Source: Microvirga vignae (GTDB taxonomy: Bacteria > Pseudomonadota > Alphaproteobacteria > Rhizobiales > Beijerinckiaceae). From it: a DNA stretch of 40,407 bases. The number at the start of each line of letters is the position of its first letter. Positions within the stretch are counted from its first letter, which is position 1. A program made the translations under genes and the position numbers. The DNA lies in contig NZ_LCYG01000128.1 in the NCBI RefSeq assembly GCF_001017175.1, positions 1 through 40,407 on the forward strand, given 5' to 3'. The notes under the pieces were generated by a model. That model saw nothing but the letters and a program-made list of their open reading frames with translations. It searched no databases and was not told where the DNA came from. Shown here one piece after another: positions 8,081-16,414 of the stretch.

Positions 8081-9661
8081 ATGAACTGGCTGGAAAATCT
8101 GCGCCGAAGCTTCCTCGATTGGGAGTCTATGGCGGAAGTTCTGCCGAACATGATCGCGGTCGGGCTCAAGAATACGATCATTCTTGCATTGGCATCGACG
8201 GTGCTTGGTACCATCATTGGCATGATTTTGGCGGTGATGGGAATTTCTCACTCGAAGTGGTTGAGAATACCTGCGCGCATCTACACGGATGTGTTCCGCG
8301 GTCTGCCCGCAATCGTGACTATTCTGCTGATTGGCCAAGGATTTGCGAGAATTGGCAGGGATCTGTTTGGACCGTCTCCGTATCCGCTTGGCATTCTGGC
8401 TCTGAGTCTCATCGCGGGCGCGTATATTGGTGAGATCTTCCGCTCTGGCATCCAAAGCGTCGAGCGCGGACAGATGGAAGCCTCGCGCGCACTCAGCATG
8501 AGCTACGGCCAGGGTATGCGCCTCGTGGTTATCCCACAGGGTGTCCGCCGCGTCCTCCCGGCGCTGGTGAACCAGTTCATCGGCAACGTTAAGGATTCGA
8601 GCTTGGTCTATTTCCTGGGCCTGCTGGCCTCGGAGCGCGAGCTCTTCCGTGTGGGCCAGGATGCGGCGGTCGTCACCGGCAACCTGTCACCGCTGCTGCT
8701 CGCGGGCATCTTCTATCTCGTGATCACCGTGCCGCTCACGCATTTCGTCAACTACATCGATTATCGGCTACGGACCGGCAAACGACCGACTGCTGTCACC
8801 AGCGGCCTCAAAGAAGTCAGCGAGATGGAAGAGGCCGGACTTGTCTCAGGCACGGCAGGGGCTCTGGCGTCCGGAGATATGCATTTGCCTGCCAGCCCAT
8901 CTCTCGCACGCAGTTCTGCGGTGCCGGTGCGTTACCAGGGAGGCAGCCTGGAGGTCTCCGATCTGAGCATGGCCTATGGCGCCCTGAAGGTCCTTCACGG
9001 CATCAATCTCACGATCAAGCCCGGTACGGTGACGTGCATCATCGGTCCGTCGGGATCGGGCAAGTCGACGCTCTTGCGCTGCCTTAACCGTCTCGTCGAA
9101 CCTTCAGATGGCGACATTTTGCTGGATGGTGACAGCATCTTCAAGTTCAAGCCTGAGCATCTGCGCCGGCGCGTCGGCATGGTCTTCCAACAGTTCAACT
9201 TGTTCCCTGACCATACGGCACTCGGTAACGTCGCTCTGGCGCTTCGGAAGGTGAAGCGCATGCCGAAAGACGAGGCCTATAAGATCGCCGCGGCCCGTCT
9301 CGCCGAGGTCGGATTGGCCGAGCGCATGCACCACCGGCCTTCACATCTGTCCGGTGGGCAGCAGCAGCGCGTCGCCATTGCTCGTGCCCTAGCCATGAAC
9401 CCAGAGGTCATGCTGTTCGACGAAGTGACAAGCGCCCTCGATCCCGAACTGGTCAAAGGCGTTCTGCAACTCATGGCCAGACTTGGTGAGAGCGGAATGA
9501 CCATGGTGGTCGTCACGCACGAGATGAACTTCGCCCGCAAGGTGGCTGATCAGGTCGTGTTCATGGATGAGGGCAGGGTGGTCGAGGCCGGGCGTCCCGA
9601 CGATTTGTTCGACAATCCGCAGAGCTCGCGCCTCAAGCGCTTCCTGTCGCAGGTCCTGTAG
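8081..9661 (+). CDS. Amino-acid-type ABC transporter, permease-ATPase fusion
   Basis: 526 residues joining two usual subunits. Residues 1-240 are a HisM/GlnP-type permease: several hydrophobic spans, LRIPARIYTDVFRGLPAIV, and the EAA loop EASRALSMSYGQGMRLVVIPQ. A linker of about 50 residues leads to a complete ATPase: Walker A GPSGSGKS near 323-330, Q-loop VFQQFNLFPD, signature LSGGQQQR near 422, Walker B VMLFDE near 443-448 and the switch His in VVVTHEM near 480. One fused chain would homodimerise to form the whole importer. Fused importers of this kind are known in rhizobia-like bacteria. Substrate is probably that of the preceding binding protein. Confidence 0.92.
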   Translation: MNWLENLRRSFLDWESMAEVLPNMIAVGLKNTIILALASTVLGTIIGMILAVMGISHSKWLRIPARIYTDVFRGLPAIVTILLIGQGFARIGRDLFGPSPYPLGILALSLIAGAYIGEIFRSGIQSVERGQMEASRALSMSYGQGMRLVVIPQGVRRVLPALVNQFIGNVKDSSLVYFLGLLASERELFRVGQDAAVVTGNLSPLLLAGIFYLVITVPLTHFVNYIDYRLRTGKRPTAVTSGLKEVSEMEEAGLVSGTAGALASGDMHLPASPSLARSSAVPVRYQGGSLEVSDLSMAYGALKVLHGINLTIKPGTVTCIIGPSGSGKSTLLRCLNRLVEPSDGDILLDGDSIFKFKPEHLRRRVGMVFQQFNLFPDHTALGNVALALRKVKRMPKDEAYKIAAARLAEVGLAERMHHRPSHLSGGQQQRVAIARALAMNPEVMLFDEVTSALDPELVKGVLQLMARLGESGMTMVVVTHEMNFARKVADQVVFMDEGRVVEAGRPDDLFDNPQSSRLKRFLSQVL

Positions 9662-9673
9662 TTCCCGCGATCC

Positions 9674-9703
9674 GCTCTGCCGCGCCGCAGCTCGTGGCAG
9701 AGC
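9674..9703 (+). promoter_or_regulatory. Intercistronic hairpin after the transporter gene
   Basis: GCTCTGCC (9674-9681) pairs with GGCAGAGC (9696-9703) in the 73-bp gap before the next oxidase. No T-run follows, so read-through into the downstream genes is expected. Confidence 0.5.
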
Positions 9704-9734
9704 AAGCACCAATTTTCAGTTAAGGAAACCTCAT

Positions 9735-10859
9735 ATGAACTCCCCATCCCGTGTTGCCCGCGTCGCCGTCGTCGGCGGCGGAATCTTCGGCGTCTCGTCA
9801 GCTGTGCAGCTTGCTCGCCGCGGCGTCCAAGTGACCCTCGTGACCGAGGGTGCCCTCGCGAGCGAGGCCTCGGGTCGCTCGCTCTCCTGGTTGAACTCCT
9901 CGCGTATGCGCTCTCCTGAGTACCATCAGTTGCGCATGATAGGGATCGACCGCTATCGGACCCTGGCGGTAAGGCATCCTGATGCGGCGTGGCTGCGCTT
10001 CGACGGCGGTCTAACCTGGGATGCGGATGACGACTCGAACGAGATCGCGAAGGTCTATGCTCATGAGCGGAGCATCGGCTACGACGCTCAACTTCTGGCG
10101 GCCGAGCAAGTTGTCGCGGTGACGCCGGGCGTCGATGCGCGGGCCATCACACGCCAGGGAGCCATTTTCAATCCCGGCGAAGGGTGGGTCGATCTTCCGT
10201 CGCTGATCGGCGTGCTGATCGAGGAGTTCTCTGCGCTTGGTGGTGAAGTCATAACCCATGCGGGACGCGCCTCCGTCGAGGTCACCGGTGGTCGCGCAAC
10301 CGGGATCGCAACCGCCGACGGCAGCCGCATCGCGGCGGATGCGGTGCTGCTCGCCGCCGGGGCCACCGTGCCGAAGATTGTGGCCGAGGTCGGCCTCCGC
10401 ATCGCCGACGCGACCCCGATCTCGCTTCTCGTCAAGACGAAGCCCATTGACGTCGCCTTGCGGGCCGTTCTCAACACCCCCCGTGTCGCCGTGCGACCCA
10501 CGCCAACGGGCTCGCTCGTGCTCGACTCCGCTTGGTCGGAGGAGGAAGTCGTCCGGCGTCCGGACGGCACCTACGAGGTGAAGGACTCGACCATTCAGGG
10601 TCTTCTTGCCGAGGCATCGGCGGTTCTCGAAGGCAACCCGAATCTCGTTCTCGATTCTTATGGCGTCGGCCCGAAGCCGATCCCAGGAGATGGCGAGCCG
10701 GTCTTCGGCGAGCTTCCCGGGATCGCCGGCTACCATGTCGCGTTCAGCCACAGCGGAGCGACGCTGGGTCTCATCGCAGGAGAGCTTCTGGCGGACGAGA
10801 TCGTGACAGGGGAGCCTCATCCTCTGCTCGCAACGTTTCGTCCCAGCCGGTTTGCTTAA
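9735..10859 (+). CDS. FAD-dependent D-amino acid oxidase/DadA-like oxidoreductase
   Basis: 374 residues of the DAO fold. The FAD motif AVVGGGIFG lies at 11-19, SEASGRSLSWLN follows the second strand, and GYHVAFSHSGATLGLIAGELL near the C-terminus closes the FAD site. The family oxidises secondary or D-amino acids, glycine or sarcosine. It is the second flavin amine oxidase of the operon, after the MSOX-like gene, and may act on the amino acid or imine released earlier in the pathway. ATG 9735 has AAGGA eight bases upstream; the open frame upstream only overlaps the transporter gene. Confidence 0.85.
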   Translation: MNSPSRVARVAVVGGGIFGVSSAVQLARRGVQVTLVTEGALASEASGRSLSWLNSSRMRSPEYHQLRMIGIDRYRTLAVRHPDAAWLRFDGGLTWDADDDSNEIAKVYAHERSIGYDAQLLAAEQVVAVTPGVDARAITRQGAIFNPGEGWVDLPSLIGVLIEEFSALGGEVITHAGRASVEVTGGRATGIATADGSRIAADAVLLAAGATVPKIVAEVGLRIADATPISLLVKTKPIDVALRAVLNTPRVAVRPTPTGSLVLDSAWSEEEVVRRPDGTYEVKDSTIQGLLAEASAVLEGNPNLVLDSYGVGPKPIPGDGEPVFGELPGIAGYHVAFSHSGATLGLIAGELLADEIVTGEPHPLLATFRPSRFA

Positions 10860-11045
10860 CCCCGAAGCCTTGCGTCCGCAGCGGGCTCGGGACAGGAGTT
10901 CCGTTTCTCAGCTTCGACACCGATGTCGGAGCTCCCGTGCCAAGAGTCAGACAGGAAAGAGCGAGGGCGCAGCAGTTGCTTTTTGTCCAAAGTCGCGCAG
11001 CATGCCGGGTTTTGGGATTGATATGATCTCTGCCAGGAGAATTTG

Positions 11046-11426
11046 ATGCTGGATGCCGTTCATCACGTCGCCGTCATCTGCTCGAACTACGAGCGCTCGA
11101 AGCGCTTTTATGCCGAGATCCTGGGGCTTCCAATCATCCGCGAGGTCTGGCGCTCGGAGCGGCAATCCTGGAAGTGCGATCTGCAGATAGGCGCGTCCCA
11201 GATCGAACTCTTCTCGTTTCCATCGCCTCCGGCGCGGCAAACGCGGCCGGAGGCATGCGGGCTGCGCCATCTTGCCTTTTCAGTCGCAGCGCTCGAGCCC
11301 GTCATAGAGCACCTGCAAAGGCACGATGTTGCGGTCGAGCCGATCCGGCTCGACGAACATACGGGTAAGCGCTTCGTCTTCTTTGCCGATCCCGACGGCC
11401 TTCCGCTGGAGCTCTACGAGCGGTAG
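11046..11426 (+). CDS. VOC-family (glyoxalase-like) protein, YaeR type
   Basis: 126 residues, one vicinal-oxygen-chelate domain built of two beta-alpha-beta-beta-beta modules. The HHVAVICSNYERSKRFY start, the WKCDLQIG strand, IELFSFPSPP, PEACGLRHLAF and DPDGLPLELYE closely match E. coli YaeR from memory. Likely metal ligands are the early His, Glu of IELF, His of LRHL and Glu of LELYE. ATG 11046 is six bases from AGGAG. The reaction is not established for YaeR; glyoxalase-like handling of reactive dicarbonyls such as glucosone would fit an Amadori oxidation pathway, but that is inference. Confidence 0.85.
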   Translation: MLDAVHHVAVICSNYERSKRFYAEILGLPIIREVWRSERQSWKCDLQIGASQIELFSFPSPPARQTRPEACGLRHLAFSVAALEPVIEHLQRHDVAVEPIRLDEHTGKRFVFFADPDGLPLELYER

Positions 11427-11482
11427 CGCTGTCCCGGCTTAGGGCGAAACCTTAGAGACACGCGACTGAGGGAGGAAATTGA

Positions 11483-12490
11483 ATGTCGAAGAAAGTCAGA
11501 TGGGGAATCCTGAGCACCGCCAAGATCGCCCGGGAGCATGTGATCCCGGCCCTGAAAAGCGGCGAGCTGACGGACGTGGTGGCGCTCGCCTCCCGCGATT
11601 GGCGGAGGGCGGAGGAAACAGCGGCGGAACTCGGCATCTCGAAGGCTTACGATTCCTACGAGGCGTTGCTGGCCGATCCGGGGATCGACGCCATCTACAA
11701 TCCTCTGCCTAACCATCTCCATGCGCCCCTCACCATCAGGGCGTTGGAAGCGGGTAAGCATGTGCTCTGCGAGAAGCCGATTGCGCTGAATGCCGAAGAG
11801 GCCCAGCAGATCGAGGCGGCTCAGAGGAAGAGCGGCAAGCTCGTCGCCGAGGCCTTCATGGTTCGCTTCCATCCGCAATGGCAGCGGGCGCGGGAGATCG
11901 TTCGGAGCGGACGCCTCGGCGATGTTCGAGCGATCCACACGTTCTTCTCGTATCATCTCACCGACCCTGACAATATCCGCAACCGAGCCGAGATTGGTGG
12001 TGGTGGCCTTTACGATGTCGGCTGCTACGCGGTCGCGACCGCCCGCTACATCTTCGGTGCCGATCCGGAGCGCGTGATTGGTGTGTTCGACCGGGACCCG
12101 ACCATGCGAACGGACCGGCTGGCGAGCGGGCTTGCCGAGTTTCCGAACGGCCGGCATCTGGCCTTCACCTGTGCAACACAGCTTGTGCCGACCCAGCGGG
12201 TGCAGATTGCAGGCACTAAGGGGCGGCTGGAGATCCAGGTTCCTTTCAACCCAAGGCGCGATCAGCCGACCCGCCTCGTGATCGACGATGGGCGGGATCT
12301 GATCGGCGGCGGGGCAGAGACGGAAGAGCTTCCCCCCGCTGACCAGTATCAGCGCCAGGGCGATGCATTCTCGCGCGCGATCTTGGAGGGGAGCAGCCTC
12401 GAATTTCCGATGGCGGATGCGATCATGAATATGCGAGTTCTTGATGCGCTCTTTCGATCCGAGAAGTCGAAGGCCTGGGAAGTCGTTTAA
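11483..12490 (+). CDS. Gfo/Idh/MocA-family NAD(P)-dependent oxidoreductase
   Basis: 335 residues. The Rossmann part starts with VRWGILSTAKIA, and the conserved HVLCEKPIAL block (EKP at 97-99) supplies the catalytic Lys98. The GGGLYDVGCYAV block and the C-terminal alpha/beta sheet domain are typical of the family. Such enzymes oxidise sugars, inositols or sugar-like intermediates; MocA itself belongs to rhizopine breakdown. GGAGG precedes ATG 11483. It is the last gene of the plus-strand series from 5818, 56 bp after the VOC gene, and may process the deoxy-sugar or osone released from a glycated amino acid. Confidence 0.88.
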   Translation: MSKKVRWGILSTAKIAREHVIPALKSGELTDVVALASRDWRRAEETAAELGISKAYDSYEALLADPGIDAIYNPLPNHLHAPLTIRALEAGKHVLCEKPIALNAEEAQQIEAAQRKSGKLVAEAFMVRFHPQWQRAREIVRSGRLGDVRAIHTFFSYHLTDPDNIRNRAEIGGGGLYDVGCYAVATARYIFGADPERVIGVFDRDPTMRTDRLASGLAEFPNGRHLAFTCATQLVPTQRVQIAGTKGRLEIQVPFNPRRDQPTRLVIDDGRDLIGGGAETEELPPADQYQRQGDAFSRAILEGSSLEFPMADAIMNMRVLDALFRSEKSKAWEVV

Positions 12491-12656
12491 ACATCATAAC
12501 GGCGATAGCCGCTATCCAGGCAGCCGACTTGTCTCCGGAGGGATCACCTCACCGTAGTTTCCGGAAGCCTGGCCCTTCATGGCATTAAGGTTCGCTCCCG
12601 CATCGTGTATGCTTCTGGACTGTCTTCGGGGAACCAACCTGATCAGGAGACTGTCA

Positions 12657-12866
12657 ATGCCAAAGCTTACGGTGAGTTGGGACGAGGATGGGCCTACATT
12701 GCAGACCGCGGAAGTCGAGAACCACTCGACAGATCGGCGGTGGAGCGCCCCGGTTGGTCAGCTAACGGAGGACGAGAGGCGCGAGTTGCTTTCTGCCACG
12801 CGAGCGCTGGCACGCCTGATCTCTGACTTGGCGGCCGAGGATACCTTTTTCAGCAACCCCCGCTAG
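12657..12866 (+). CDS. Small hypothetical protein
   Basis: 69 residues from ATG 12657, seven bases after AGGAG; a longer frame from 12579 lacks a ribosome site. The chain is acidic and hydrophilic with no signal peptide. A helical stretch LTEDERRELLSATRALARLISDL occupies residues 36-58. I do not recognise it. An 8-bp hairpin starts at the stop codon and closes the unit. It stands alone between the catabolic operon and the DUF1127 gene. Confidence 0.55.
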   Translation: MPKLTVSWDEDGPTLQTAEVENHSTDRRWSAPVGQLTEDERRELLSATRALARLISDLAAEDTFFSNPR

Positions 12867-12886
12867 CAGCATGACGTGCATGCTGC
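12866..12886 (+). terminator. Hairpin at the end of the small hypothetical gene
   Basis: GCAGCATG (12866-12873) pairs with CATGCTGC (12879-12886) around ACGTG, directly at the stop codon. There is no T-tract, so intrinsic termination would be weak. Confidence 0.4.
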
Positions 12887-12954
12887 CATCGCGGCAGGTT
12901 TGAGGAAACGGCGAGGGCCGCAGTTCAGCGGGAATGGTGTGACTTCAATACGAA

Positions 12955-12974
12955 CGCCCGCCAAAGGGCGGGCG
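12955..12974 (-). terminator. Probable terminator of the DUF1127 gene
   Basis: CGCCCGCC (12955-12962) pairs with GGCGGGCG (12967-12974) around a 4-base loop, 28 bp past the DUF1127 stop on its strand. Only a short TTCGTATT follows. Confidence 0.5.
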
Positions 12975-13001
12975 AGAGGCCTCGGCTGAACATTGCGAGG
13001 T

Positions 13002-13157
13002 TTAGGCGAAGGCAGCTTGATGGGCGACACTGGCGATCTGGAACCGGGAGATGCCAAGATCGGCCAGCTCATGATCGGAGAGCTGTGACAACTCGCGCAG
13101 CGTTGCACGGTACAGCTTGTAAGCACGGATTTTCGACAGGATGTAGGTAACGAACAT
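13002..13157 (-). CDS. DUF1127 small basic protein
   Basis: 51 residues from ATG 13157. The chain MFVTYILSKIRAYKLYRATL followed by RELSQLSDHELADLGISR is the DUF1127 pattern: a short hydrophobic start, an Arg/Lys/Tyr helix and the LSDxxLxDLGI(S/T)R motif. Family members are abundant in alphaproteobacteria; some affect phosphate, carbon or stress responses and RNA turnover. The upstream ATG at 13184 would add nine residues but lacks a ribosome site. A hairpin follows the stop. Confidence 0.88.
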   Translation of the reverse strand: MFVTYILSKIRAYKLYRATLRELSQLSDHELADLGISRFQIASVAHQAAFA

Positions 13158-13330
13158 GGAAAGCCCCAAGACTGAGCCAGCCATTATGGCCAGCGATCTT
13201 CGCCCTTATTGCAACGAGCATATAGAAATGCAGCTCGCGCTTTGGCAGACCTCATAATAAAAAGCAGTTATGCTTCTACCGCATGACAGTCCGTAAAAGG
13301 CGGGCTGGAAGTCGACGATCCGCGACGGAT

Positions 13331-13355
13331 AAAAAAAGCGCCCCTTCCAGGGCGC
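13331..13355 (-). terminator. Rho-independent terminator
   Basis: On the minus strand GCGCCC (13355-13350) pairs with GGGCGC (13343-13338), followed directly by seven T residues (13337-13331). No annotated coding gene ends here; it fits the candidate small RNA just upstream. Confidence 0.75.
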
Positions 13356-13391
13356 TCAAGGTTCCAGCCTGAGGAACAGAGCCGGATAAGA
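13331..13391 (-). ncRNA. Candidate FixK/FNR-controlled small RNA
   Basis: A FixK/FNR box (13421-13434) is followed on the minus strand by TATCGT (13403-13398) as a possible -10. About 60 bp of sequence then ends in a strong intrinsic terminator (13355-13331). There is a second small hairpin, GTTCC/GGAAC, before the terminator. No start codon with a ribosome site lies in between, so a short non-coding RNA is the simplest reading. The 5' end is estimated from promoter spacing only. Confidence 0.4.
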
Positions 13392-13420
13392 TCTCCTACG
13401 ATACCGTCGTTCAATTGACG

Positions 13421-13434
13421 TTGCGCTGGATCAA
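13421..13434. promoter_or_regulatory. FixK/FNR-type box
   Basis: TTGCGCTGGATCAA matches the rhizobial FixK/FnrN consensus (TTG-N8-CAA, palindromic) and reads TTGATCCAGCGCAA on the other strand. On the minus strand its centre lies roughly 36-41 bp before the expected start of the candidate small RNA, the usual activator spacing. No gene starts within 700 bp on the plus strand. Confidence 0.6.
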
Positions 13435-14178
13435 ACTCGGCAGGATTTCACCTGCTACGACCTAACAGGCGTTGCTGCTTTCGTGATCGTTTCGTCGGCC
13501 TGCCGCCGTGTTCCACGCCGTCCACACAAACCTTCTCGGAACTGCGTTCCCAGTTCCTCCCTGGAGAGCCGAAGACTTCGATGAGGAGCCCAGAACGTCG
13601 CCCATCGGCACATCCCGGAGCTAGACCCAATGTCCGCTCATGCAGTGAACAACGGACGTTCCTGAAGGGCAGGGGAACTTCAGAACCTGCCATAAAGCAG
13701 TTCTTCGCGTTCAGGGTCAAATTCGACGCGGCGAAAAGGTCGTCCGGCGGATCTTTCGATGAGTGGGTACTCTTCCAAAGAGGCGCTCGTAGAGAAGGCA
13801 AAACCGCCAGCACAGATTCGAGTATGTGTTTACGAATATAAGCCATTTGAAAGGTATATTTGCTTTATGATATGGACTAAATTCAAGGATATGTATTAAA
13901 TCCTGCGACATATTTCCAAAAGCTGTGCAAAATACACCAAGCATTAAAGATGCTACGAACAAGTGCTACCCAAAGTTGGCGTCGTGTGTTGCGATCGTAG
14001 ACGAATGGACGTGTCTCTACTGCGCGGAACCTCTCAATTCTGACGAAGCGTACTTGCGAAGCGTACTTGTTCGGAATCGCACCTACCGACGTTACGGTAG
14101 CCGGTTCAGTGACATGGCTGAGGCCATTCACATATTCCGCCGAACAAGATTGGATGAGTGGCGTGAATGAGGATTGCC
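13435..14178. other. AT-richer non-coding region before the LuxR-type gene
   Basis: No supported gene. A minus-strand frame of 132 codons (13448-13846) and a plus-strand GTG frame of 81 codons (13925-14170) are open, but neither has a ribosome site nor a recognisable motif. Base composition drops sharply around 13840-13930. The promoter of the regulator at 14179 should lie here. Confidence 0.4.
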
Positions 14179-14976
14179 ATGGCTGTGTTAAATCCATCAG
14201 TCGATGATCAGTCGGATGAAGCAGCTAAGGACATTATCCTTGTCGTCGATGACGAAGTGCTCGTCCGGGAGTGCCTCATTGAGGCAATGAAAAGCGCTTT
14301 CTCCCAAACCCTCATACTCGGCGCCGGCTCCATTGCGGAACTTTCTCATCCTCCTGGAATGGAAGTTGCCCTGGTGATCTTCAAGGTCAAATCACAGCCT
14401 GTTCTGCGCGAGAGAATGGCTTACGACATCAGGACCATTGCTGGATATTTCCCTCAGGCATCTGTCGTCGTCATTGCAAGTTGCGATGATCCTGCCGATA
14501 TCGAGATTGCGATTGCATCAGGCGCGCAGGGCGTCATTCCGATTTCGGCTTCGCTCAAGATAGCCGTCGCCGCCGTGCAACTCGTCATGGCAGGCGGTCA
14601 TTATTTTCCCCGCCAGGTCAACGAAGGCTCCCAGCTTCGTGAAGGAATGGTGAGGAGCCCGTATCTTGCAGAGTTCAATGGTGCTCTGTCGCTCTCTCAG
14701 AAACGGCTGCAACAATCAAGGGACCTATCCGGAGACGATGCAACAACTGGGCCGGGAGCAATCGGTCTTGCGTCTATTCTCACGGCCCGTGAGGCGGAGG
14801 TCCTGGCGGCTCTGCAGAAGGGGTATCCCAATAAGTGGATTGCCCATCACCTTAACCTTTCAGAAAACACGGTGAAGGCCCACATTCGAAAAATCATGCG
14901 CAAGTTGCATGCCACCAATCGAACTGAAGCCGTCATTCTCTCGCAGCAACTGAGGTCTACAAGCGGCGAGGAATAA
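14179..14976 (+). CDS. LuxR/NarL-type regulator with a degenerate receiver domain
   Basis: 265 residues. The N-terminal part (about 18-135) has the receiver fold with the acidic pair in ILVVDDEVLVRECL. The strand that should end in the phospho-accepting Asp reads ALVIFKVKS, and the later conserved Lys region reads GVIPISAS, so both key residues are missing. The C-terminal GerE-type HTH is complete: ILTAREAEVLAALQKGYPNKWIA, then LNLSENTVKAHIRKIMRKL. It probably binds DNA independently of phosphorylation. ATG 14179 has GAGGA upstream. No sensor kinase is adjacent. It converges with the secretion operon, ending 36 bp from it, and could regulate it. Confidence 0.88.
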   Translation: MAVLNPSVDDQSDEAAKDIILVVDDEVLVRECLIEAMKSAFSQTLILGAGSIAELSHPPGMEVALVIFKVKSQPVLRERMAYDIRTIAGYFPQASVVVIASCDDPADIEIAIASGAQGVIPISASLKIAVAAVQLVMAGGHYFPRQVNEGSQLREGMVRSPYLAEFNGALSLSQKRLQQSRDLSGDDATTGPGAIGLASILTAREAEVLAALQKGYPNKWIAHHLNLSENTVKAHIRKIMRKLHATNRTEAVILSQQLRSTSGEE

Positions 14977-15012
14977 GCCGACCAACGCTCTCCACTTCAA
15001 TTCGCGACGCCC

Positions 15013-16368
15013 TCAATCCTCTCTGAACGCGCGATTAAAGCTGTCGAGGAAGGGCCTCAAGGCGTAGAGAGCCACCGTGCTCTGCCCGGTCTTGATGAAA
15101 GCCTCGACCGGCATGCCGGAAACCATATCGACTCCGCTGGCTCGAACCAGGTGCGGATCGTCGATGCGAATCCTGGCGGCATAATAAGGTTGATCCGTCC
15201 TCTTGTCTGTCAAACGGTCGGCCGAGACATAAATGATCGTACCTGCAATCGGGGGAATGCGACGCTGGTTGTAGGGCAGGAGGCGAATTTCGGCGCGGAG
15301 CCCAAGACGAACCACGTCAATGTCCTCAGGCCTAAGCCGCGCAGTGATGATGAGCCGGTCATCCATAGGGACCAGATCCATCAAGGGAGCTCCGGCGCCG
15401 ATCACGCCTCCAGTCGTGTGGATTCTAAGGTCGGTGATCACGCCGTCCTCCGGTGCCTTAACATCCGTCCGCGATAGCTGATCATCGAGAGCTCGTATCT
15501 TTTCAAAAAGAATGGCAATCTGGCTCTGTGCTTCCCTAAGAGATTGTGCAATCTCGTTTTGACGGTCGCTCTCGAGCTTGATGAGGGTCGCTTGCGCTTC
15601 GCTGATGACTTGGCGAGCGCGCGAAATCTGGGCAGCCACTTCGCCCTTGCGCCCGTCGACTTCAACCATCTCCCGGTCGAGGGAGAGGAGACGCGGACGA
15701 CGCTCAAGCCCTTTGTCGACGAGAGAGGCCACCGCAGCTCTCTCCTCGCGGATGATGCTTGCTCGCTTCGCTGCTGCCGCTCCCTCTGCCTGAAGTCCGA
15801 CGATCTCTTCTTCGACCTGCGAGATGCGCTGGCGGATAATGGCTTCTTGAGAATGAAGGACCTGCAAACGAGTCTGAAAGATCTTCTGCTGTCCAGCGAT
15901 GATCGTTGCGATGGATGGATGACTGGCCTGAGCCGCTTGCATTTCCGCGGGGATGACGATCTCTTGCAGATTGTCTCTTTCGGCAATCAGGCGCGCCTCC
16001 CGCATTCTTGCGTCCCAGTACTGCTCGGACCAGCTCTGGCGCTCCGCGTAGGCTCTGGTCTGATCCAGGCGAACGAGTACCTGCCCGCTTTTCACGGTAT
16101 CGCCGTCCTTGACCAGAATTTCTTTGATAATCCCGCCCTCCAGGTGCTGAATGATCTTGCGGCTGGATTCCGCCTCCACCAGGCCCGGCGCGATTGCAGC
16201 GCTCTCCAAGGGCGCAAAGGCGGACCAGACCCCGAGGATGCCGAGGAATCCAAAGAGGAGCATGTTCCCCACCCTAATAACACCGCGCATTCGCGGTACG
16301 GGAGTTGGTGGAACCAAGGGGGGCTGCCAGACGAGGGCTCGCGGGGAAGGATCGTTGGCTCCTGTCAC
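15013..16368 (-). CDS. Type I secretion membrane fusion protein (HlyD/PrtE family)
   Basis: 451 residues, the periplasmic adaptor that links the ABC exporter to a TolC-like outer membrane channel. A proline-rich cytoplasmic start is followed by one membrane span (about 33-55, LLFGFLGILGVWSAFAPL). Next come a split lipoyl domain (GLVEAESSRKIIQHLEGGII, KDGDTVKSGQVLVRLD), a long coiled coil (about 120-300) and the second lipoyl half VKAPEDGVITDL. Length and order match the HlyD/PrtE family. It is last in the operon, 46 bp after the PrtD-like gene. No TolC homologue lies in the window. Confidence 0.95.
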   Translation of the reverse strand: MTGANDPSPRALVWQPPLVPPTPVPRMRGVIRVGNMLLFGFLGILGVWSAFAPLESAAIAPGLVEAESSRKIIQHLEGGIIKEILVKDGDTVKSGQVLVRLDQTRAYAERQSWSEQYWDARMREARLIAERDNLQEIVIPAEMQAAQASHPSIATIIAGQQKIFQTRLQVLHSQEAIIRQRISQVEEEIVGLQAEGAAAAKRASIIREERAAVASLVDKGLERRPRLLSLDREMVEVDGRKGEVAAQISRARQVISEAQATLIKLESDRQNEIAQSLREAQSQIAILFEKIRALDDQLSRTDVKAPEDGVITDLRIHTTGGVIGAGAPLMDLVPMDDRLIITARLRPEDIDVVRLGLRAEIRLLPYNQRRIPPIAGTIIYVSADRLTDKRTDQPYYAARIRIDDPHLVRASGVDMVSGMPVEAFIKTGQSTVALYALRPFLDSFNRAFRED

Positions 16369-16414
16369 GATATCTGTCCTTTCGGCATCATGGACGCTGT
16401 TTAGACCCGTGCTC

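Noticed and set aside
13448..13846. 132-codon minus-strand frame
   Set aside because: No ribosome site, no motif, odd composition, and it overlaps the FixK-box region without any conserved feature.
13925..14170. 81-codon frame with a CLYC motif before the LuxR-type gene
   Set aside because: The GTG start has no ribosome site and a single CxxC is not sufficient evidence.
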